Of a stretch of DNA of 40,853 bases, positions 31,684-39,868 are shown piece after piece (within the stretch, counting starts at the first letter, position 1; each line of letters begins with the position of its first letter). The position numbers and the translations under genes were made by a program. The notes under the pieces were generated by a model. It was not told the origin of the DNA. It ran no database searches and saw only the letters and a program-made list of their open reading frames with translations. Source of the DNA: Nostoc sp. LEGE 12450 (GTDB lineage Bacteria; Cyanobacteriota; Cyanobacteriia; Cyanobacteriales; Nostocaceae); contig NZ_JADEXU010000066.1 in the NCBI RefSeq assembly GCF_015206895.1, positions 1-40,853 on the forward strand, given 5' to 3'.

Positions 31684-33864
31684 CTAAGGACTTTCGAGAG
31701 CTTTGAGAACCTCTGCTGCTGACTGATATCGTTGAGTAAAATCGAAATGCGCCATTCTATTTAAAATAATAACTAACTCGTTTGTAGCGTCAGTTAGCTC
31801 GCGCCAATGTTGCCAAGTCTGCTGATTGCCATCAGCTTCACCTTGAATAATTATTTCACCAGTATTTATATCTCTGCGAAATTCTCTAGGATCTACCCCA
31901 GTTAAACCTTGAATTCCCATAATTCCCAACGCATAAATATCGCTGTTGAGTTTTGGCAAACCGCTCATTTGCTCAGAAGGTGCATAACCAGGCGTACCAA
32001 TTGAAATAGTCTGAGCTTCTTGCTGCTGAGGATGAATTTGCTTAACAGCGCCAAAGTCAATTAAAACAATGTGTTGATCTGATTCTCGTCTAATCAAATT
32101 ACTAGGTTTGATATCTCGATGGATTACACCATAGCTGTGAACAAAAACAAGTACGTGTAAAACTTCTTTGAGCATTTCCACAACTTCAGCTTGTTTTAGT
32201 CGCTTTCCAGAGGTTACTTCTTTGTCCATAGCGTGCCCTCTAACAAATTCTTGCACTAGAGAAAATTGTCGATTTTCTTCAAAAAAAGCTAGCAGTTGAG
32301 GGATTTGTGGATGCTTACCCAAGGTTTCTAAAATTTGTGCCTCAGCGTCAAATAATCGTCTGACGACATTTAAATATTCTGCATCTTGGCGGGGAGGACG
32401 CAACTGTTTAACCACACACTGCGGATTACCAGGACGCTGGATATCATCAGCTAAATAAGTATTGCTAAATCCTCCAGAACCCAAGCCTTGAGTAATTTTG
32501 TAGCGGTTGTTTAGTAGAGTTCCTAGTGAAATTTCTTGCCCGATGGAATCAGCAATTACAGTTGGTGCTTCATTTGAGGCATCGCCGCGCTGCCGTAAAA
32601 GACCTTGCAATTCCACAATTAATTGTTGGTGTTCTTGAACCCGTTGGGTAATTTCTTGTTGCTCTTGTTTCGTTTTATAAGCACTATAAGCAAGAACACT
32701 CCCGGCGGTAAATACTAACCCCAAAGTCGGAGGTATTACCGGGAACCATCCAGCTTGGGTAAAAATGACAAAATTGCCTCCAAATAAGACTGCAAGGGCT
32801 GTTGCTCCTGCCAGTCCTAAGCCTAGTGGATGTTGAATCCGCGATACCAGCAACCCACCAACTACAGTCCATCCCCATATCCACAGGACTTTACCCCATT
32901 CAGGTAGAAACCAAAATAGTGGCTGTTTGTTAAGAACAGCGCTGAGAATTTGACTAACGCTGTGGGCATGAATTTCAATTCCTGCCATTTTCCCGGAATT
33001 ATCTGACTTACCAGTAGCAAATGGCGTGTTAAAAATATCATTTAAACTATTGGCTGTTGAACCAATTAAAACGATACGGTCTTTCACCAAATCTGGTTTA
33101 ACTTTATTTTCAAGTATTTCTGTAATAGTTACTTGCTGGGCAATCTGATGACCAGAATGGTAGTTAAGCAAAATTTGGTAGCCATTTGTATCCGCTTTCT
33201 GATAACCGCCAGCATTGCTTTGTAGGGGTTTAAATACAGTATCTCGTAGTTGTAGTTCTTTTTTGGGGGTAAATTTTAGTTGGATGCCTCCAACTTCTAA
33301 GTATTTAAGTGCTAGTTGTAAGCTAAAAGAATAATTACTTTGACAAGAATCGGATTCTTCTGCACTTACCAATAATAGGTTGCGACGAATTGTCGCATCA
33401 GTATCTTCTACAACATCATTAAATCCTACTCGCTCTGCTTCAATCCCCTTTGGGGCTGCTATTCCCGGATTGTTAGAACCAGAATGTTTACAGATAGGAA
33501 TGATGATATCGCTCTGTTGTAAACGTTGCAGTAGTTTTTCATGACCAGGTTGTACAGGTAAGTCACGGAAAATATCTAGACCAATGGCTCGGGGTTCATA
33601 AGCTTCAAGTTTGCCCAATAGTCGCTCTAGAAGTTCGCCAGATAGGGGCCAATTCCATTTTTGAATATCTTTTTCAGTTAAAGCAACAATCAATAGACGA
33701 GAGTCTGGGCCTGGGTCGCCACGTAATTGCATCATCTGATCGTAGACCTTCATTTCTAGAGGCTCGAAAACCCCAAGTTTTTGAATGCCTACTAGTAAAA
33801 TTGTAGCGATCGCACTTGAAAGAATAACTGGCTGTCTAAATAAACTTTTTAAGTTTGTAAGCAT
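31684..33864 (-). CDS. CHASE2-domain Ser/Thr protein kinase
   Basis: A 726-residue transmembrane kinase. A first helix (about 12-28) is followed by an extracytoplasmic CHASE2 sensor (about 30-310: MKVYDQMMQLRG, RLLIVALTEKDIQKWNWPLS, PRAIGLDIFRDLP, VLIGSTANSLNDIFNTPF, MAGIEIHAHSVSQIL). Three more helices (about 325-395) and a coiled-coil-like linker lead to a Hanks kinase domain from about 453: LGSGGFSNTYLADD, VVKQL, HRDIKPSN (about 582), DFGAVKQ and SIGTPGYAPSEQM. All catalytic residues are present. The ligand is unknown. It lies directly downstream, on the same strand, of an FHA-domain gene, whose domain would read phosphothreonine; a hairpin separates them. Confidence 0.93.
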   Translation of the reverse strand: MLTNLKSLFRQPVILSSAIATILLVGIQKLGVFEPLEMKVYDQMMQLRGDPGPDSRLLIVALTEKDIQKWNWPLSGELLERLLGKLEAYEPRAIGLDIFRDLPVQPGHEKLLQRLQQSDIIIPICKHSGSNNPGIAAPKGIEAERVGFNDVVEDTDATIRRNLLLVSAEESDSCQSNYSFSLQLALKYLEVGGIQLKFTPKKELQLRDTVFKPLQSNAGGYQKADTNGYQILLNYHSGHQIAQQVTITEILENKVKPDLVKDRIVLIGSTANSLNDIFNTPFATGKSDNSGKMAGIEIHAHSVSQILSAVLNKQPLFWFLPEWGKVLWIWGWTVVGGLLVSRIQHPLGLGLAGATALAVLFGGNFVIFTQAGWFPVIPPTLGLVFTAGSVLAYSAYKTKQEQQEITQRVQEHQQLIVELQGLLRQRGDASNEAPTVIADSIGQEISLGTLLNNRYKITQGLGSGGFSNTYLADDIQRPGNPQCVVKQLRPPRQDAEYLNVVRRLFDAEAQILETLGKHPQIPQLLAFFEENRQFSLVQEFVRGHAMDKEVTSGKRLKQAEVVEMLKEVLHVLVFVHSYGVIHRDIKPSNLIRRESDQHIVLIDFGAVKQIHPQQQEAQTISIGTPGYAPSEQMSGLPKLNSDIYALGIMGIQGLTGVDPREFRRDINTGEIIIQGEADGNQQTWQHWRELTDATNELVIILNRMAHFDFTQRYQSAAEVLKALESP

Positions 33865-33966
33865 TTCTCTAGATAAGTTTTATTTTAAAATATACATATT
33901 TTTTATCCTAATTTTCATCATTGAAATTATTCTATGCAATTAGAAACATTTTCTCGAAATATGCAG

Positions 33967-33999
33967 ATCCCCGACTTCTTTAAGAAGTCGGGGATTTTG
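33967..33999. terminator. near-perfect palindrome between the FHA and kinase genes
   Basis: Arms ATCCCCGACTTCTT (33967-33980) and AAGAAGTCGGGGAT (33982-33995) around one base. A short T-run follows on the plus strand. It lies 29 nt beyond the FHA stop on the minus strand and is likely to end that transcript. This palindrome type is also a dispersed element in Nostocales. Confidence 0.65.
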
Positions 34000-34023
34000 T
34001 TAATCACGAATGATTAAGTAGGG

Positions 34024-36024
34024 CTATATATGTTTAAGATAATGCACGATCGCTTCTGCTGTTGGCAAATTAGTTGCCAGCAAAACTTGATTAATAGTGC
34101 ATAATCTGAGCAGTGCTTCTTCATTTGCCTGACCAGGCTGAGGTTGCAGCAAATCTCTCAGGAAAATAACTGCTAAAATTTCTCCTGCTCCAACCAATGA
34201 AGCAATTGTTTGATATCCTCCAGAAATCGGTGCTGGGGTTTGCTGACTAATTGTTATTCCTGTTTGTTGATGTAAGACTTCGCCAACAGATGGCCAGGTA
34301 ATTGTAAAGCTCTGTGAGAAAAATTCCTGGTGTTGAGAAACAAATTCAGCAAGTTCTGATTTCTTGCTCTCGTGAGCGATGAGTACTATGTTTCTTTCAA
34401 TAATCACTTGCGGAGGCTCACTTACATTTATTTCTTCTGGAGTTTCATCAAATTGAGTCGTTTCTACTTCAGGAACCTCTTCAATAGTTTGACTGATACT
34501 CTCAGGAACTTCGCTTTCTGTTGTTTCTAAAGATTGAATATCAGTTAATTCAGCAACTTCACTTACTAGAAAAACATCATCAACATTTACGCTGGCTTCT
34601 TCTGTAGTTGTATTATTCAAATCAATGTATTGACTGCTAGAAACTTCTGCAACGATATTATCAGGCTCCGTCAATGCTTCAGAAACTTCGCCTCCTGTTT
34701 CATCAACAGCAAAACTAGGTTCTACTTCGTCAATATTTGTGCTGTCTTCTGTCGTAAATAAAATATCTAAATCTGCTAATTCATCATTGATATCTTGTGT
34801 AGGTTGGCTCAATGTTTCTTGCGGCTGAATCGCCTCTTCTTCTGTAACTTCATTGACAAATTCGCCAAACTCTAAACTGACTTCTTCTGCGACTGGTGTA
34901 TCTAAATCTACTACTTGATTTTCATTATGAGTAACTTCCAGAACGGTACTTTCTTCATCAGATACTTCGCCGAAAATATCACGTGGCTGCACAAAGGTGA
35001 CTTCTGCTTCCAGCGCCGCCTCTAACTCTGCATCTTCTGGGGAAGTTGCTTCAGGAACTTGGTGGAAAATATCACGTGGCTGTACGAAGGTGACTTCTGC
35101 TTCTAGCGCCGCCTCTAACTCTGCATCTTCATGGTCAGTAGCTTCGGGAATACTACTTGTATCACGCCGTTGCACGAAAGTAGATTCTGTCGCTAGTGCT
35201 GTTTCGAAGTCTGTAACCTCATCGTCAGTGACTTCTGGAAGTGTAATTTCCTCTTCAGAAGTTTCGATGATATTTTCAGGTGCTGCGATCGCAGCTTCAG
35301 CTACAGTAAAAGAAAGTTCCTCATCATTTTCGCTGATTTCTTGAACCTCTACTTCCTCAGCATCCGCGCTAACTTCTGGTTCAAGTAACGTTTGCAAATC
35401 CACAATTTCATCATGGACATCGTGTGGAACTTCGCTAACTGCTTCTGGTGACTGAATGATGTTTTCTGGGGCGATTATTTCAACAACCGGAATGACATCA
35501 TCGGGTTGATTAGCAACAACTTCGGAGGTTTCGCTTACTTCTGGAGAAGGTGTTTCTACTTCGGGAGTAATAGGCGCTGAAACTTCGCTAACTAGTTCTG
35601 GGGATGGATTAACGACATTGGCTGCACTGACATTTTCAGGCGATCGCGGTCGAGAAAACAGTGAAGGGTCTATAATTCTAAAGACTGTCTCTGGTTGCTC
35701 ATAAGCGGGAGCAACTGCTTCTAAGATCAGAACGTAATCTGCAATCCTGATAATATCTCCATCACTCAAAGAATATGGTCGATCTTTTTCGGCTTGTTTT
35801 CCGTTAAATATTGAGCCATTTCTACTGCCAAGGTCAGAAAAGTAGTAATTTCCAGCTTTAACAAAAAACTTAGCATGTACCCGACTAATATCAGGACTGT
35901 CTAAGACTAAATCAGAATCAGGAGAACGACCTATTAACCATTCTCCTCTCGTTGGAGTTTCTGTGGTCAGGTCAACTTCATTGACTTCACTTAGATTTGG
36001 TGAGTAGCTAACTTTTACTTTCAT
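34024..36024 (-). CDS. FHA-domain protein with acidic repeats and a C-terminal methylglyoxal-synthase-like domain
   Basis: A 666-residue protein. The FHA domain (about 25-105) has WLIGRSPDSDLVLDSPDISR, VHAKFF, YYFSDLGSRNGSIFNGKQ and SDGDIIRIADY, with the Arg, Ser-Arg-xx-His and Asn residues that bind phosphothreonine. Residues 110-535 are acidic and low in complexity, with a 31-residue tandem repeat (EDAELEAALEAEVTFVQPRD). Residues about 545-664 match methylglyoxal synthase in layout: NIVLIAHESKKSELAEFVS, GGYQTIASLVGAGEILAVIF, EEALLRLCTINQVLLATNLPTAEA. The catalytic Asp (GGDQQ in MgsA) is Tyr here and the PHDPD motif is lost, so it should bind a ligand rather than catalyse. Its ATG overlaps the stop of the DUF6760-like frame, so it belongs to the injection-system operon. 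Confidence 0.85.
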   Translation of the reverse strand: MKVKVSYSPNLSEVNEVDLTTETPTRGEWLIGRSPDSDLVLDSPDISRVHAKFFVKAGNYYFSDLGSRNGSIFNGKQAEKDRPYSLSDGDIIRIADYVLILEAVAPAYEQPETVFRIIDPSLFSRPRSPENVSAANVVNPSPELVSEVSAPITPEVETPSPEVSETSEVVANQPDDVIPVVEIIAPENIIQSPEAVSEVPHDVHDEIVDLQTLLEPEVSADAEEVEVQEISENDEELSFTVAEAAIAAPENIIETSEEEITLPEVTDDEVTDFETALATESTFVQRRDTSSIPEATDHEDAELEAALEAEVTFVQPRDIFHQVPEATSPEDAELEAALEAEVTFVQPRDIFGEVSDEESTVLEVTHNENQVVDLDTPVAEEVSLEFGEFVNEVTEEEAIQPQETLSQPTQDINDELADLDILFTTEDSTNIDEVEPSFAVDETGGEVSEALTEPDNIVAEVSSSQYIDLNNTTTEEASVNVDDVFLVSEVAELTDIQSLETTESEVPESISQTIEEVPEVETTQFDETPEEINVSEPPQVIIERNIVLIAHESKKSELAEFVSQHQEFFSQSFTITWPSVGEVLHQQTGITISQQTPAPISGGYQTIASLVGAGEILAVIFLRDLLQPQPGQANEEALLRLCTINQVLLATNLPTAEAIVHYLKHI
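34972..35157 (-). repeat. 93-nt coding tandem repeat in the acidic linker
   Basis: Two nearly identical units 93 nt (31 codons) apart, marked by GAAAATATCACGTGGCTG at 34972 and 35065 on the plus strand. A more diverged third unit lies to the right (about 35158-35190). Confidence 0.85.
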
Positions 36025-36170
36025 ATTAATTTTTGGTTAATTTTATTGATTTCTGCTACCCAGCGCTGACGGGTAGTATGTTCTAAATTTAAAATATCAT
36101 CTTGTGACCAGTGGAAATGATAAGCAATAAAAGCTACCTCCTCATATAAAGTATCAGAGGGGTAGCTTAC
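36021..36170 (-). CDS. DUF6760-like small contractile-system protein lacking a normal start codon
   Basis: A 49-codon frame reads VSYPSDTLYEEVAFIAYHFH, WSQDDILNLEHTTRQRWVAE and ends INKINQKLI. That is the pattern of DUF6760 proteins, found after the tail-assembly gene in contractile injection clusters (typical form xYPxDxLYEEVAFLAYHFHW). There is no ATG, GTG or TTG in frame. The expected start position is GTA (36168-36170), one base from GTG, and it overlaps the TAA of the upstream gene. Relative to that gene the frame is -1, and a run GCGGGGGAG lies just before the upstream stop, where slippage could fuse the two. Its own TGA overlaps the FHA gene ATG. It may be made by frameshifting or from a rare start codon, or be silenced. 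Confidence 0.65.
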   Translation of the reverse strand, partial: VSYPSDTLYEEVAFIAYHFHWSQDDILNLEHTTRQRWVAEINKINQKLI

Positions 36171-36550
36171 GACTCCCCCGCTAGTTCTAGCTCCACTGAA
36201 AATTGAGTATTACAATGGGGACATTGTGTAGGAATATGTACATCGCCTTGCTGATTGATTCGATTATAAAATTCTCGAAGATAGGCAATGTCATGTAAAA
36301 GAAGTTCTTCAAGTAAATCAGGGCTAACAGAGTTAAGACTACCCAAGCGAGTAATAACGCGTGCAAGCATCACCAAAACACCGTAAGCTGGATTTTCCTT
36401 AACTTTGCGCTCTTGTTGCACCAAAATTTCATCTTTAGCGGTGGCTAAACGCATCACCCCATGACGATGTACTCGTTGTTCACTATCACTCAATCCTCTA
36501 GGAAGAGTGAAGGCAAATTCTGTGGAGAGAGTATCCTTTTTACGGCGCAT
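36167..36550 (-). CDS. contractile-system tail-assembly protein with C-terminal CxxC
   Basis: About 127 residues from ATG 36548-36550; an in-frame ATG at 36577 would start within low-complexity repeat sequence. STEFAFTLPRGLSDSEQRVH, HGVMRLATAKDEILVQQERK, GVLVMLARVITRLGSLNSVS and LLEELLLHDIAYLREFYNRI match the tail-assembly family of contractile injection systems. The protein ends with CPHCNTQFSVELELAGES, a half zinc-ribbon absent from its paralog at 36709. It may act as a chaperone for tube or tape-measure assembly. Its stop overlaps the DUF6760-like frame. A 158-nt repeat-filled spacer precedes it. Confidence 0.75.
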   Translation of the reverse strand: MRRKKDTLSTEFAFTLPRGLSDSEQRVHRHGVMRLATAKDEILVQQERKVKENPAYGVLVMLARVITRLGSLNSVSPDLLEELLLHDIAYLREFYNRINQQGDVHIPTQCPHCNTQFSVELELAGES

Positions 36551-36708
36551 AGGTAATTTAATTTGGGAATTGGGCATTGGGCATTGGGCATTGGGAATTG
36601 GGAATTAGAGAATAGGGGATGAGTCTTTGAACTCCATTAATGAGTCTTTGCTCTTTGCTCTTCTGCTCCCCACTCTCTATTTCCAATGCCCTGTAACCCA
36701 TGACCAAT
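36551..36708. repeat. low-complexity spacer inside the injection-system operon
   Basis: GGGCATTGGGCATTGGGAAT-type units (about 36570-36606) face a CCAATGCCC at about 36683-36691, and AGAGAATAGGGG faces CCCCACTCTCT. TGAGTCTTTG occurs twice (about 36619 and 36642). The arms can fold as an imperfect hairpin between the two tail-assembly genes. Confidence 0.6.
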
Positions 36709-37056
36709 TCAATTATGAAGAACGGCTTCGGGGGAGTTTATTGTATCTTCTGGTATGGAAGTTTCACCTTCCAAGCCATTAATTCGCCGATAAAAATCTT
36801 GGAGATAATTTAAATCTTGGGCAAAAAAGTTTTCTACTATTGCAGGAGTCACTTCTGATAAAGCACCCAAGTGAGTAATCACTCGTGACAAGATAATAAT
36901 TGTGGCATAAACAGGATTAGCTTTAACGCGTGGGTCGCGCAAGGGTGCAATCTCATCTATCGCCGTTGATAACCGCATTACACCTTTGCGGTGGAGGTTG
37001 CCTTCAGAGTCTAGATACCCCTTTGGCAGTGTAAATTCAAACTCTGTGGGAAACAT
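36709..37056 (-). CDS. contractile-system tail-assembly protein, paralog without CxxC
   Basis: A 115-residue protein with AGGAG just before ATG 37056. MFPTEFEFTLPKGYLDSEGN, RKGVMRLSTAIDEIAPLRDP, TIIILSRVITHLGALSEVTP and VENFFAQDLNYLQDFYRRIN align closely with the protein at 36167-36550, so the two arose by duplication. This form is the one generally found behind tube genes in contractile injection clusters. It ends in a short disordered tail without cysteines. It starts 11 nt after the second tube gene stop, so the genes are co-transcribed. Confidence 0.8.
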   Translation of the reverse strand: MFPTEFEFTLPKGYLDSEGNLHRKGVMRLSTAIDEIAPLRDPRVKANPVYATIIILSRVITHLGALSEVTPAIVENFFAQDLNYLQDFYRRINGLEGETSIPEDTINSPEAVLHN

Positions 37057-37067
37057 ACTTCTCCTAA

Positions 37068-37562
37068 TTACTTCACACGTTTAAATTCCTCAAAAGCAAC
37101 CTCCACTTCCTCAATTTCGATGTCATGGCTGCGGGCGTTAACATCGGCAATTTTGTAACTTGCAGGCCAAGCACCGGCTAATTCAAATCTAGCTATTTCT
37201 TGATTTGCCTGATTATAAATAGACAAAGCAACAAGTCTACGTTGCTCAGACCAATTACCCTTTTCGACTTTTTCAAACCACTTCCAAAAATCCATAGAGT
37301 TGGTAGTACCTCTACGCAGAGTGAGATTACCACTCTTAGGATTGCTAGGAAGCTTAGTTCTCACCACCTGACCTTTTGATTGCCCTTTTTTACCCCAGGT
37401 TTGAGAAGTAACTTCAGAAATTTCAATTACCTCTTGGGTTCTTTTGAAGCCTTGACACTCCAAAAAGAAGCAATTGGCATCGTTTTGACCTTCTAGTGTC
37501 AGTTCTAAATAGAACCGATGGGCCGTAAGAACTTCTGGAATTCGGCTTGCGGATTGTACCAC
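37068..37562 (-). CDS. contractile injection system tube protein 2 (gp19-like)
   Basis: A 164-residue protein starting at GTG 37562. AHRFYLELTLEGQNDANCFF, LECQGFKRTQEVIEISEVT, NPKSGNLTLRRGTTNSMDFW, KWFEKVEKGNWSEQRRLVAL and a closing DIEIEEVEVAFEEFKRVK follow the gp19/Hcp-like tube fold. Contractile systems often encode two tube proteins: one forms the bulk of the inner tube and the other the first ring(s) on the baseplate. The position after another tube gene fits that. The gap to the first tube gene is 22 nt. Confidence 0.88.
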   Translation of the reverse strand: MVQSASRIPEVLTAHRFYLELTLEGQNDANCFFLECQGFKRTQEVIEISEVTSQTWGKKGQSKGQVVRTKLPSNPKSGNLTLRRGTTNSMDFWKWFEKVEKGNWSEQRRLVALSIYNQANQEIARFELAGAWPASYKIADVNARSHDIEIEEVEVAFEEFKRVK

Positions 37563-37584
37563 TGTTAATTACTGCAAATGCTAA

Positions 37585-38040
37585 TTATTTGATTCGTTTA
37601 ATTCCTTCGTGAACCAATTCAACTGTTTCATTAGCCATATCACCACCAGAGGCGGTTAAGGTAGGCCCGGTGTATTTACAGGGATAACAATTGACAATGT
37701 TCCAGCGTGCTTTTTCAGAGCCTTGTTGGTCATAAGCAACCACTGAACCAGTTTTACGATTCTGTGCCCACTGACGAGGATCACCCATGTCTTCGTTACA
37801 CTTTTGATACCAAGTATAAAGGTCTATATCATCAGTGGCGATGACTTTTACTGTGATGTTAGTAAATTTAACAACAGTTGGTGTAGCTTGACGCATTAGT
37901 TTAGCGCCTTTAGATGAACCGTGAACTTCTTGTGCTGGAGTATTCTCAACGCCTAAGCCACTAATTTCTTTGATGAACTTATCAGTAATTCCATCAGCCT
38001 CGAAGTAAAACTTACAAGAGGTTAAAAATTCGCCTGCCAT
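37585..38040 (-). CDS. contractile injection system tube protein 1 (gp19-like)
   Basis: A 151-residue protein with AAAGGAG before ATG 38040. FLTSCKFYFEADGITDKFIK, EISGLGVENTPAQEVHGSSK, TVVKFTNITVKVIATDDIDL, YTWYQKCNEDMGDPRQWAQN and a C-terminal ETVELVHEGIKRIK match gp19-like major tube proteins. It would form the inner tube that is driven out on sheath contraction. It lies between the sheath gene and the second tube gene. A repeat-rich 136-nt spacer separates it from the sheath gene, which could set the sheath-to-tube expression ratio. Confidence 0.9.
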   Translation of the reverse strand: MAGEFLTSCKFYFEADGITDKFIKEISGLGVENTPAQEVHGSSKGAKLMRQATPTVVKFTNITVKVIATDDIDLYTWYQKCNEDMGDPRQWAQNRKTGSVVAYDQQGSEKARWNIVNCYPCKYTGPTLTASGGDMANETVELVHEGIKRIK

Positions 38041-38059
38041 ACTTTTAGACTCCTTTGTG

Positions 38060-38165
38060 TGTGGTTAATTTGGGAATGGGGAATGGGGAATTAGGAGTGA
38101 AGAGGGGAATAGGTTACAGGTTACAGGGTACAGATTATTCCCTGTCACCTGTCACCTGTCCCCTA
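38060..38165. repeat. low-complexity hairpin between sheath and tube genes
   Basis: GGGAATGGGGAATGGGGAAT units are followed by AGGTTACAGGTTACAGGG, which faces CCCTGTCACCTGTCACCT (two mismatches). The stem would sit in the transcript between the sheath and tube 1 genes. Confidence 0.65.
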
Positions 38166-38176
38166 ATTTCAATGCC

Positions 38177-39838
38177 CTATTCGCTATCTTCAATGCCATT
38201 CCATTGGCTGATGCGGAAAACAACAAATTCAGCCGGTCTGACGGGGCAAACACCGACTTCAATATATAAACGTCCTAAAATTCTGGTTTCTGGTGGGTTC
38301 AATTCTTCGTCGCACTTGACATAAAATGCTTGTGCTGGAGATGCCCCAAACAATGCACCTTCACGCCAGATGCGCTCTAAGAAATTACTGACGGTGCGGG
38401 TTACACGCGCCCATAAATCTTGGTCGTTCGGTTCAAAAACTACCCACTGAGTACCTAATTCTAGGGATTTTTCGATATAGCTAATTAACCGACGCACACT
38501 GATGTAACGCCACTCTGTTTTATCTGGCTCAACTAAAGTGCGTGCGCCCCAAATGCGAATACCTCGGTTGGGGAAGCTGCGAATGCAGTTTATCCCCAAG
38601 GGGTTTAATAGTTCTTGTTCGCGGAAGTTTGTTTCATAGCCCAAACCAATTACGCCTCTGGGAACTTCATTTGCGGGGGCTTTGTAAACTCCTCTGGTTT
38701 CGTCGGTGCGGGCCCAAACACCCATCACGTGACCACAAGGAGGTACTAAAATTGGATTACCGCGATCGCGTGGATTAGGTACTTTAATCCAAGGATAATA
38801 AAGGGCCGCAAACATCGAACGACGGTTAAATCTATTCAACCACTCCACTACTTGCTGGGGTTTGACGGCATCCGGTGGCGCATCAAGTACAACCATGCGG
38901 TTGGGGGGGTTGGGAATATCGCCACTGGCAGAACCCTCACACATACTAATCATCAGCTCGATGATGCCGTGGACTTGATCTAAATTCAGTATCTGCTCTT
39001 GATAAGCCCGCATCACATCAGGACAAGCCAGCATTGTGATTTCATCAACTTCAAAGATACCGCGTACCCCGGTGCGATCGTCTCGAACCCCTTCTAAATT
39101 TTGTGAAAATCTATCGGGTGGGGCGGCAACAATGGGTGGCGCTAGTTCATATTGACCATTCACGGGACGACGAGCTAAAGGCTGTCCACTTTGAGTTATG
39201 TCTTCTACACTGACATACATCGAATTTCTCAATGCCGCTAACGCATAAGTCGCTATCTGAGCAGCAGGCTCGCGGTTCATTGTCAAGTTTTCGTATTGCT
39301 CTAAAAGTTCATCTCCCCGACGAATTTGAATGGTGAAATATTCACCTGTATTTGGAGGCGCTTCTCCTTCAGTACCTTCCGGTAAGGCGCGGGGTGAACC
39401 ATCAATAATTACAAGATTTACTAATCCGCCTGATGCTTGCTCAGGACGCAAAGTAAAGCGGAGGGCTGGACGATTACCTCTAGAGTTGATTCTGAGAGTC
39501 GCCGGTTCTGGAGTTGCAGGTCTGGGTGCGCCTGGTAACTGAGTCCCAATGCTTGTTACCCAGCAACGACCGCCACCATTCATAAAGTAGCCGTAGACTG
39601 AAAAAGGTAAATAGGCGTTGAAGTCGGTGAAGCCGTCAGAGTTGGGACGGGCAAAGTAGTTTAAATATTGCGTCCAAGTGGTTACTAGCATGGGCTTGTA
39701 TAACTCAGCCCCACCACGAACGTCTTCTGTAAAACCTACAAATCCGGCAACTGCTGTGCTAACACCTTCAATTGGTCGGCTACCCCGGTCAATTTCTTCG
39801 ATGTAGACACCAGGAGCAAAGTAATCAAGTCTAGCCAT
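38177..39838 (-). CDS. contractile injection system sheath protein
   Basis: A 553-residue sheath protein with GGAGAAA before its ATG (39838). The N terminus MARLDYFAPGVYIEEIDRGS and SRPIEGVSTAVAGFVGFTED is the classic sheath opening. The middle (about 110-260) is a variable insert. The C-terminal part carries the conserved subtilisin-like core: ITMLACPDVMRAYQEQILNL, RMVVLDAPPDAVKPQQVVEW, LVPPCGHVMGVWARTDETRG, GINCIRSFPNRGIRIWGART, and YISVRRLISYIEKSLELGTQ. The last residues IEVGVCPVRPAEFVVFRISQ form the inter-subunit strand. It contracts to push the tube. Length and order match sheath genes of free or membrane-anchored contractile systems, including the thylakoid-anchored system known in multicellular cyanobacteria. 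Confidence 0.95.
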   Translation of the reverse strand: MARLDYFAPGVYIEEIDRGSRPIEGVSTAVAGFVGFTEDVRGGAELYKPMLVTTWTQYLNYFARPNSDGFTDFNAYLPFSVYGYFMNGGGRCWVTSIGTQLPGAPRPATPEPATLRINSRGNRPALRFTLRPEQASGGLVNLVIIDGSPRALPEGTEGEAPPNTGEYFTIQIRRGDELLEQYENLTMNREPAAQIATYALAALRNSMYVSVEDITQSGQPLARRPVNGQYELAPPIVAAPPDRFSQNLEGVRDDRTGVRGIFEVDEITMLACPDVMRAYQEQILNLDQVHGIIELMISMCEGSASGDIPNPPNRMVVLDAPPDAVKPQQVVEWLNRFNRRSMFAALYYPWIKVPNPRDRGNPILVPPCGHVMGVWARTDETRGVYKAPANEVPRGVIGLGYETNFREQELLNPLGINCIRSFPNRGIRIWGARTLVEPDKTEWRYISVRRLISYIEKSLELGTQWVVFEPNDQDLWARVTRTVSNFLERIWREGALFGASPAQAFYVKCDEELNPPETRILGRLYIEVGVCPVRPAEFVVFRISQWNGIEDSE

Positions 39839-39868
39839 GAAAGTTTCTCCAAGTCAGTAAAAATCTAA

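Noticed and set aside
38055..38324. 89-codon plus-strand frame between tube and sheath genes
   Set aside because: It combines spacer repeat with antisense of the sheath gene end.
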